Part shown: positions 37,563 through 42,674 of the stretch, piece after piece
Numbering within the stretch: the stretch's first letter is position 1
Layout: the number at the start of each line of letters is the position of its first letter
Origin: Candidatus Cloacimonadota bacterium
GTDB taxonomy: Bacteria; Cloacimonadota; Cloacimonadia; Cloacimonadales; TCS61
NCBI GenBank assembly: GCA_018654125.1
Contig: JABIME010000084.1
Span: forward strand, 1-42,674
Direction: 5' to 3'
DNA length: 42,674 nucleotides
Translations under genes and position numbers: made by a program
The notes under the pieces: generated by a model
Seen by the model: the letters and a program-made list of their open reading frames with translations, nothing else
The model's database searches: none
What the model was told of the DNA's origin: nothing

Positions 37563-37971
37563 AAACAGATTGATCGAATTCTTAGAAAAAAGCGAATTAA
37601 TGTATCTTGCAACTTGCATAGATGGTAAACCTCATGTACGTTGCATGGCAATGATATACTTCGAAAATACTATTTGGTGTTGTTCCAAATCTAATAGATT
37701 AAAAGTTCAGGAGATCAGACAAAATAATTCAGTTGAGATTTGCATCCTTACTGAAGGGAAAAATGATCTTGGCTCTATCCGTGGAAATGGCACAGCAAGA
37801 ATAATTACAGATAATAAAACTAGGAAGAAATTGTCCGAGGAGATCCCTTTTTTCAAAGCATATTGGGAATCTTCGGATGACGATGATTTTACTCTATTCA
37901 AATTAGAAATCTCCCAATTTATGTTTCATGACCCTGACGATAAACAATTCTATACGATAGCAGCAGATTGA
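37555..37971 (+). CDS. Pyridoxamine 5'-phosphate oxidase-like flavin split-barrel protein
   Basis: The 138-residue protein fits the FMN-binding split-barrel family: ELMYLATCIDGKPHVRCMAM at the N-terminus, then IWCCSKSNRLKVQEIRQNNSV and GNGTARIITD. Family members bind FMN, F420 or heme and reduce small molecules, or act in redox detoxification. It is translationally coupled to the permease gene by an ATGAATAA overlap and followed 12 nt later by a Cys-rich protein, so it belongs to the export operon. No signal peptide, hence cytosolic. Several Cys near the start (ATC, RC, WCC) are unusual for the family. Substrate unknown. Confidence 0.82.
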   Translation: MNKNRLIEFLEKSELMYLATCIDGKPHVRCMAMIYFENTIWCCSKSNRLKVQEIRQNNSVEICILTEGKNDLGSIRGNGTARIITDNKTRKKLSEEIPFFKAYWESSDDDDFTLFKLEISQFMFHDPDDKQFYTIAAD

Positions 37972-37983
37972 AAGAGGAATATA

Positions 37984-38634
37984 ATGTCTGACTTTGAGAA
38001 ACAATGGCTTCATAAATTAAAGATCGGTTTACAAAAAATTGGAAGAGAAGATCTATTTGAGAAAGCTTCAAGATCACATCAAGAAAATATTGAGTGGTCA
38101 GAAAGATTGATGATACTTTTAAATAGTGAACTTAAAGAAGATGAAATTATAGATGTGATGAGTGGCTGTGCCTGTTTAGCGCCCAAAGATTATCTGAAAA
38201 CATTAAGAGAAGAATATACAAAAACAAGAGATCTGAAACAAGTTCATCAGCTTTTACAGCAATATTTTGAGAAATCTATTACAACTTATAAAAACTTAAG
38301 TGAAGATCAGTTGAAATACATAACTGATCATGATATGGGAATGGCTGGAAAACTTGAAGGTAATACGCTTACTGCAGTTAAAATTCCAAAAGATTTTCAT
38401 GAGTATTTCCAAACTGATGATCCTGTAATAAAACGTTATCACTATTGCCATTGCCCGCGAATTCGTGAAGCTTTAAAAGATGAAGATAAACCTATTGATA
38501 AAAATTACTGCTATTGCGGAGCAGGTTTTTATCGAGACATCTGGGAGTTCATTCTGCAACGTCCGGTAAAAGTGAGAATAGTTGAATCACTTCTGCAGGG
38601 TGATGAACATTGTAAAATTAAAATATATCTATAA
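37984..38634 (+). CDS. Conserved Cys-rich protein, DUF6144-like, function unknown
   Basis: The 216-residue protein has a helical N-terminal half and a Cys/His-rich C-terminal region: GCACLAPK near 60, YHYCHCPRIREAL near 153 and NYCYCGAGFYRDIWE near 177, then EHCKI near the end. The YCYCGAG core is a recognisable feature of a family of unknown function in anaerobes, and I believe the DUF6144 label applies, from memory only. The Cys arrangement could bind a metal or a metal cluster. It follows the flavin split-barrel gene by 12 nt with an AGAGGA ribosome site and is the last gene of the operon. Cytosolic. Confidence 0.7.
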   Translation: MSDFEKQWLHKLKIGLQKIGREDLFEKASRSHQENIEWSERLMILLNSELKEDEIIDVMSGCACLAPKDYLKTLREEYTKTRDLKQVHQLLQQYFEKSITTYKNLSEDQLKYITDHDMGMAGKLEGNTLTAVKIPKDFHEYFQTDDPVIKRYHYCHCPRIREALKDEDKPIDKNYCYCGAGFYRDIWEFILQRPVKVRIVESLLQGDEHCKIKIYL

Positions 38635-38707
38635 AAGAGGATTCTTAATTCGTAATTCCCGATTTCATTTAATCTGCCGACACGCTTGTTATGCCCGTTT
38701 TGAATAT

Positions 38708-38994
38708 TTAAAATAGTGCATTAATATCCCAGTCGAACATAATCACTTTTCCAAGAAACTCAATTTTTTTATCTACAATTCCATCTCCTGTTTCATCAAG
38801 ATATAATAAATCTGTATATCCATCATTATCCATATCTTTTAATACAACCTGATTTGTGCTTTTTATCAGAATATTGATCATTTATGTTAAAATCAGCAAA
38901 TTGCATCTGTGCGTTTGAACTATCTTGAGAATATAAATTACCACCTATCAAAATACTGACAATCACTAGATTAAAAAAATGATATTTTTCCCAT
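38708..38994 (-). pseudogene. Frameshifted small exported protein with acidic calcium-type repeats
   Basis: From ATG 38994 the minus strand encodes MGKISFF and then shifts frame within a run of seven T. It continues as a signal-peptide-like NLVIVSILIGGNLYSQDSS, and shifts frame again near 38880 into IKSTNQVVLKDMDNDGYTDL and DETGDGIVDKK, ending at 38708. With six T, the first part would be one clean signal peptide. The DxDNDG repeats resemble EF-hand-like or dockerin-type calcium loops. Two frame changes within about 120 bp point to a decayed gene; two assembly errors are possible. It lies 16 nt downstream of the serine hydrolase gene, on the same strand. Confidence 0.6.
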
Positions 38995-39010
38995 TTTTTC
39001 TCTTTTAGTT

Positions 39011-40162
39011 TTATAGATTTTGATCCATTTTCGCTATCTTGTTAGTCATTTCAACACACATACGATCAGTAACTCCGAATTCACACGAATTGGTAACTAC
39101 AACATAAGCTCTATCTAAATTTGGTGCAACCATAACTGAAGCATACCATATCTCATTACTTCCTCCATGTACTAGCACTATTCCTTTTGCCCATGGTTGT
39201 TCAGTCTGTTGGAGGACGACCCACCCGCCTGCATAAACACCATTAGGTTCTATCAATTTATTTAGGATTTTTCTATCAAGAATAGTGTTTTCTCCAGGTA
39301 ATTGAAGTGAAATAAATTTAGCCCAGTCTTCTACACTACAATGAACCCGACCGGCAGGACTAATAACTTCACCATAATAATCTCTACTGGGTTTCCATTT
39401 GTTTCCTATCCACCATTTTTTATGCCCCCAGGGTTGATCTATTTTCTTATGCTTTACAGGATCGCCAAATCCGGCAGTTGTCATACCAAGTGGTTCAAAT
39501 AAACGCTCTCTCATTAAAACTTCCCAGCTTAAGCCGGTTATTTGCTCTGCCATACAAGCGGCAACTACATATCCATAATTAGAATAATGGAATTCTCCAT
39601 CAGTGTATGCTGGAGCAAGTTTTATATTATCCTTCAATATTGAAGATCGTCTATCTTTGATATCCTTATCAGCATATGCATACCAGTCAATTTGATCACT
39701 AGGAACACCAGCACGATGAGTAAGAAGTTGCCAAAGTGTAGTATTTTTGAGATCAGCATGTATATTATTTTTTAGTTCAGGAATAGCTTCAGTCAATTTC
39801 ATATCCCAACTCATCTTCCCTTCTGCTACCAAAGTGGCAAGCATTGCGGCAGTCATTGCTTTGCCGCATGAACCAAGATGAACAAGATCTTTATCGGTCA
39901 TGGCAATTGAAGTGCCGGCTTTACGAACTCCTGCTGACGCAATAGCGATTATGCCTTCGCTTGAGATAATTGCCGCGATCATTCCGGGTGCTTTACCATC
40001 AGTCACTATTTTTTCAAGTTCATCGCGAATTGCTTTGGATTTCTCTGGTTCCAGCTGTGTTTGCGCGTAAATAGTTTGAGCAAAAATTAAAATCATGATC
40101 AGTGAGATCATGATCTTACCTAAGCAGAGAAAATACATCTTTCTTTTAGATCTATAATTCAT
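39011..40162 (-). CDS. Secreted serine beta-lactamase-family hydrolase (class C/penicillin-binding-like)
   Basis: The 383-residue protein has an N-terminal signal or anchor (hydrophobic 16-32, cleavage near IYAQ at 34). Its motifs are the SxxK of serine beta-lactamase-family enzymes (GSCGK near 98), YSN in HYSNYGY near 197 and HGG in LVHGGSN near 333. Such proteins include class C beta-lactamases, D-aminopeptidases and esterases. The KTG box is HGG, as in esterase-type members, so a true beta-lactamase role is not assured. GGGGA precedes the start. A sigma-54 promoter with paired enhancer sites lies upstream, placing it under the same regulator as the export genes. Confidence 0.88.
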   Translation of the reverse strand: MNYRSKRKMYFLCLGKIMISLIMILIFAQTIYAQTQLEPEKSKAIRDELEKIVTDGKAPGMIAAIISSEGIIAIASAGVRKAGTSIAMTDKDLVHLGSCGKAMTAAMLATLVAEGKMSWDMKLTEAIPELKNNIHADLKNTTLWQLLTHRAGVPSDQIDWYAYADKDIKDRRSSILKDNIKLAPAYTDGEFHYSNYGYVVAACMAEQITGLSWEVLMRERLFEPLGMTTAGFGDPVKHKKIDQPWGHKKWWIGNKWKPSRDYYGEVISPAGRVHCSVEDWAKFISLQLPGENTILDRKILNKLIEPNGVYAGGWVVLQQTEQPWAKGIVLVHGGSNEIWYASVMVAPNLDRAYVVVTNSCEFGVTDRMCVEMTNKIAKMDQNL

Positions 40163-40272
40163 TAATTCCCCTGTAAAATTTAAACGACTCCTATATTTTA
40201 TTTATTGTGAACTACTCAAATCGATTTTCGAAGAAATATTCATCTTCGTACTATCAATATCAGCATGATTGG

Positions 40273-40288
40273 TGCATTTTCTATGCCA
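40273..40288 (-). promoter_or_regulatory. Sigma-54 promoter of the minus-strand serine hydrolase
   Basis: On the minus strand TTGGCAT-AGAAA-ATGCA keeps the GG and GC at the right spacing, with two deviations from consensus (T for C, A for T). Predicted start near 40262 leaves a leader of about 100 nt. Confidence 0.7.
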
Positions 40289-40342
40289 AATACTTATTAC
40301 TCTGTTTCCCAGTAAGTTAGGTATTTAGTTTTGTTAATTATT

Positions 40343-40379
40343 TGTTCACGGTCGTCCAGTTTATGTTCGTATCTGGACA
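40343..40379 (-). promoter_or_regulatory. Tandem enhancer sites for the minus-strand sigma-54 promoter
   Basis: Read on the minus strand: TGTCCAGATACGAACA (40379-40364) and TGGACGACCGTGAACA (40358-40343), matching TGTNCG-N4-CGNACA at 9 and 8 of 10 fixed bases. They lie 21 bp apart, and the distal one begins 91 nt from the promoter TGG. Confidence 0.72.
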
Positions 40380-40536
40380 TATTAGAATAATTCATCCGGC
40401 AGATACTGGATCTAGCGATGATTTTGAAAATCCCACGAAACATTTTATTCCTTTATCTATTTATACGAATGACAGCTGGAAAATATCAAGAAACAATGAA
40501 GATGGTATTGATGAAGTAATGTATAGCATTAAAAAA

Positions 40537-40573
40537 TGTCCGCCAGCGGTCGTTTATTGTACTACATCGCACA
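40537..40573 (+). promoter_or_regulatory. Tandem enhancer sites for the plus-strand sigma-54 promoter
   Basis: TGTCCGCCAGCGGTCG (40537-40552) and TGTACTACATCGCACA (40558-40573) match TGTNCG-N4-CGNACA at 8 and 9 of 10 fixed bases. They are 21 bp apart and start 91 nt before the promoter TGG. Confidence 0.75.
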
Positions 40574-40627
40574 CATTTTCCTTAACATATAGACGTTATC
40601 TCATTACTATTTATCACTTTAAACGTT

Positions 40628-40643
40628 TGGCATATTAATTGCT
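40628..40643 (+). promoter_or_regulatory. Sigma-54 promoter of the plus-strand serine hydrolase operon
   Basis: TTTGGCAT-ATTAA-TTGCT has the -24 GG and -12 GC at correct spacing, with one deviation (T for C at the sixth base). Predicted start near 40654; the gene begins at 40686 after a GGAGG ribosome site. Confidence 0.82.
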
Positions 40644-40685
40644 ATAATATATATATAATTAAAAGTATATTATGGAGGATACACG

Positions 40686-42113
40686 ATGAAACAATTCATT
40701 TTTTGTTTAGTATGGTTTTTAATTACTCTATCCATATTTGCAAACGTTGATTTTCCTAATCAACCAGCCGGGAAAAGAGCAAAAGAAGTTTTTGAATTAT
40801 TGAATGAAGAAAGTTCTTATAAACTCGATGATTATATTAAAGAAAACTTTGCGGAAAGATTTAGAGATGCTTTTCCCATTTCTGCTCATACCGATTTTTT
40901 TCAGCGGACACAATCTGCTTTTGGGAAATTAATTGTGTATGATATTCCAAAATCTGCTAATGATGAAATCAGACTGATCTTAAAATCAGAAAATAAAGAT
41001 TCCTATTTAGAATTGATTGTGAATGTTGAACTGAATGAACCTAATAAAATTTCAGCATTATTTTTTAAACCAATCTCGAAACCGGAAAATAAAAATTCAA
41101 ATGAAAAAGAAGCAGAAAAGTTATCTGATTTCGAGGGATTGCATAAATACTTAAGCCTGAGTGCTGAAAATAATAAATTTTCAGGTGTTGTATTAGTGGC
41201 AAAAGGTGAAGAGATACTTTTTCACAAGGTCTATGGATTCGCAAATAAAAACGGAAAAATTCTAAATAAGACAGATACTAAATTCAATATCGGATCGCTA
41301 AATAAAATGATTACAAGTGTTGCAGTTGCCCAGTTAATGGAACAGAATAAATTGAATATTGATGATACGATCGGAAAATTTTTGGAAGGATTTCCTTTTG
41401 AAGCAGCAAACAAGGTTACAATTCGACATCTACTGCAAATGAAATCAGGATGGGGTGATTATTGGGATAATGAAGTCTTTATGTCACAATGGCGATCTAT
41501 GAGCAAACTTTCTGATTACATCAATTTCATAAAAGATATGCCTTTGCAATTTGAACCAGGAGAACGAATGATTCACAGCAATACAAGTTTTGAAGTTCTG
41601 GGTGCAATAATTGAAGTAGTGTCTGGAATGGATTATTATGATTATGTACGAGAGTATATCTATCAACCTTGCAAAATGATAAATTCAGATTCTTTTACAA
41701 AACTCGAAAATATTGAAAACCGTGCAACTGGTTATACAAATATTGGTGATCCAAGCTCCGAAAATTATGAAAAAGATAATACATTAAGTCCTCCCCTGAA
41801 GGGCACACCTGCAGGTGGGGGATTTTCCACAGCTGAAGATTTACTGAAATTTGTTCTGGCACTTACAAGCAACGAAATTCTTAGCAGCAAATATACAGAT
41901 TTCCTCTTAAATCGGTTTGAAGGGGAAAAAGACGAACCCTATCCATATAATGGTATTGCGAAATGGCTTGGTGCTTCAGCTGGAGTTAATGCCTTTTTGG
42001 GAATTGATTGGGAAAATCAATACACATATATAATATTATCGAACTACGACCATCCAGTTGCAATAGATATTGGTGACAAAATCATTGAAATGATGAAGCT
42101 GAATAAAAAATGA
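40686..42113 (+). CDS. Secreted serine beta-lactamase-family hydrolase with N-terminal extension
   Basis: The 475-residue protein has a signal peptide (about 1-19, IFANV). A roughly 130-residue N-terminal domain follows, which resembles the small extension seen in some peptide-processing beta-lactamase-like proteins. The serine hydrolase domain carries SxxK in GSLNKM near 205. The usual YxN is HSN in MIHSNTSFEVLG, and no clear KTG/HxG box is seen near the end (LGASAGVNAFLG instead). Loss of these residues may lower activity or reflect an esterase or D-aminopeptidase-like enzyme. It is first in a sigma-54-driven operon and is followed 33 nt later by a permease of the MacB type, implying a role with an exporter. 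Confidence 0.87.
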   Translation: MKQFIFCLVWFLITLSIFANVDFPNQPAGKRAKEVFELLNEESSYKLDDYIKENFAERFRDAFPISAHTDFFQRTQSAFGKLIVYDIPKSANDEIRLILKSENKDSYLELIVNVELNEPNKISALFFKPISKPENKNSNEKEAEKLSDFEGLHKYLSLSAENNKFSGVVLVAKGEEILFHKVYGFANKNGKILNKTDTKFNIGSLNKMITSVAVAQLMEQNKLNIDDTIGKFLEGFPFEAANKVTIRHLLQMKSGWGDYWDNEVFMSQWRSMSKLSDYINFIKDMPLQFEPGERMIHSNTSFEVLGAIIEVVSGMDYYDYVREYIYQPCKMINSDSFTKLENIENRATGYTNIGDPSSENYEKDNTLSPPLKGTPAGGGFSTAEDLLKFVLALTSNEILSSKYTDFLLNRFEGEKDEPYPYNGIAKWLGASAGVNAFLGIDWENQYTYIILSNYDHPVAIDIGDKIIEMMKLNKK

Positions 42114-42146
42114 ATTTCATAAATAAATATAGAAAAGTAGGAAGAA

Positions 42147-42674
42147 ATGCTAAAAAATTATTTTAAAGTCGCATTAAGAAACATTCTCAGACACAAAGTA
42201 TTTTCGGCAATTAATATTATTGGACTGGCAATTGGAATTGCTTGTAGTATTCTAATCCTTTTGTGGATCCAGGATGAATTGAGTTTCGATAATTTCCAAC
42301 AAGATGCCGACCGCATCTTCATTACCGGCCTTGATTATAAAATTGGTAATCAAGAAGGTCGTGAAATCAAATGTAACCCTCCGCTGGCACCAGATATTAT
42401 GGCTGAGATCCCGGAAATAGAAAGTGCCGCCCGTTTTCTGCACGCTGTAAATAAACTGGTTACCTATAAAGATAATGATATTAACTTTTTAGAAAATGGA
42501 ATTTTTTATGCTGATTCTACTATCTTTAATGTTTTCACAATTCCGCTGATCACAGGTGATCCCACCGATCTTTTAACTCGTAAGAATACTTTAGTAATTA
42601 CAGGGGAAATTGCACAAAAATATTTCGGAGATGTTGATCCAATCGGCAAAACTCTCAGCTTTGATGGTGAACGG
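42147..42674 (+). CDS. FtsX/MacB-type ABC permease (third), cut off by right edge
   Basis: From ATG 42147 the frame is open for 176 codons to the end of the window. It begins FKVALRNILRHKVFSAINII, then LAIGIACSILILLWIQDELS. This is the TM1 segment and opening of the first periplasmic domain, closely parallel to the permeases at 29753 and 35130. It continues with GEIAQKYFGDVDPIGKTL, a motif also present in the other two (AKRIFEDEDPIGKT). It lies 33 nt after the serine hydrolase gene and should be co-transcribed from the sigma-54 promoter at 40628. Confidence 0.9.
   Translation, partial: MLKNYFKVALRNILRHKVFSAINIIGLAIGIACSILILLWIQDELSFDNFQQDADRIFITGLDYKIGNQEGREIKCNPPLAPDIMAEIPEIESAARFLHAVNKLVTYKDNDINFLENGIFYADSTIFNVFTIPLITGDPTDLLTRKNTLVITGEIAQKYFGDVDPIGKTLSFDGER

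Larger units (their letters stand above)
40163..40685. promoter_or_regulatory. Divergent control region with two sigma-54 promoters
   Basis: This 523-bp region between two serine hydrolase genes contains two back-to-back sigma-54 promoters, each with a tandem pair of dyads at identical spacing. About 157 bp separate the two dyad pairs. An open frame at 40342-40638 crosses these sites and is not considered a gene. Confidence 0.75.

Noticed and set aside
40342..40638. Open frame of 98 codons on the plus strand between the two serine hydrolase genes
   Set aside because: It covers two enhancer pairs and a sigma-54 promoter, has no ribosome site and ends in non-protein-like sequence. At most a remnant lies between the two sets of sites.
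1..42674. CRISPR array, insertion sequence, phage, tRNA or rRNA genes
   Set aside because: No regularly spaced repeats, transposase or integrase motifs, or cloverleaf/rRNA sequences were noticed on reading; a covariance-model scan was not possible.

Overview
The window is AT-rich bacterial DNA, apparently from an anaerobe. A secreted metallopeptidase ends in a type IX secretion (FlgD-like) sorting tail with an NYPNPFNPTTTI motif, and the large two-module FtsX permeases are of the kind common in the FCB group. Together with the heterodisulfide-reductase-type flavoproteins and selenocysteine use, this suggests a Candidatus Cloacimonadota-like or related FCB lineage. That placement is an inference; there is no rRNA or tRNA gene here to test it.

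Region 1 (1-12247, all minus strand) is a soluble redox gene set. A DsrE-like protein and a TusA-like sulfur carrier come first and end at a strong terminator. They are followed without room for a promoter by a split HdrA/Qmo-like set (MvhD, HdrA N-half, HdrA C-half, two FrhB-like iron-sulfur proteins, second MvhD), then a fused double HdrA, a third MvhD, a third FrhB-like protein and an AsrA-like protein cut by the window edge. All three mvhD genes are interrupted by an in-frame TGA at the same motif position (U-HPGDCHY). Each TGA is followed after exactly 16 nt by a perfect hairpin, so they are three selenoprotein genes that ordinary gene callers truncate. No HdrB/HdrC, hydrogenase or Sec machinery is visible in the window.

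Region 2 (12250-24740) is more ordinary: a secreted multidomain M14 carboxypeptidase, an ATP-grasp protein, a PadR-TolC-MFP-RND efflux operon, and a Bax-like glucosaminidase.

Region 3 (24757-42674) is a local sigma-54 regulon. An NtrC-type regulator and its histidine kinase lie divergent to a MacAB-like export cluster: adaptor, ATPase, permease, second ATPase, an ankyrin/metallo-beta-lactamase fusion, second permease, a flavin split-barrel protein and a Cys-rich protein. Two serine beta-lactamase-family hydrolases follow, one on each strand, then a third permease cut by the right edge. Three -24/-12 promoters (27658, 40628, and 40288 on the minus strand) each carry two 16-bp dyads of the form TGTNCG-N4-CGNACA. 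The distal dyad starts exactly 91 nt from the TGG of the promoter in all three cases. This identifies the probable operator of the neighbouring regulator and ties the three operons together.
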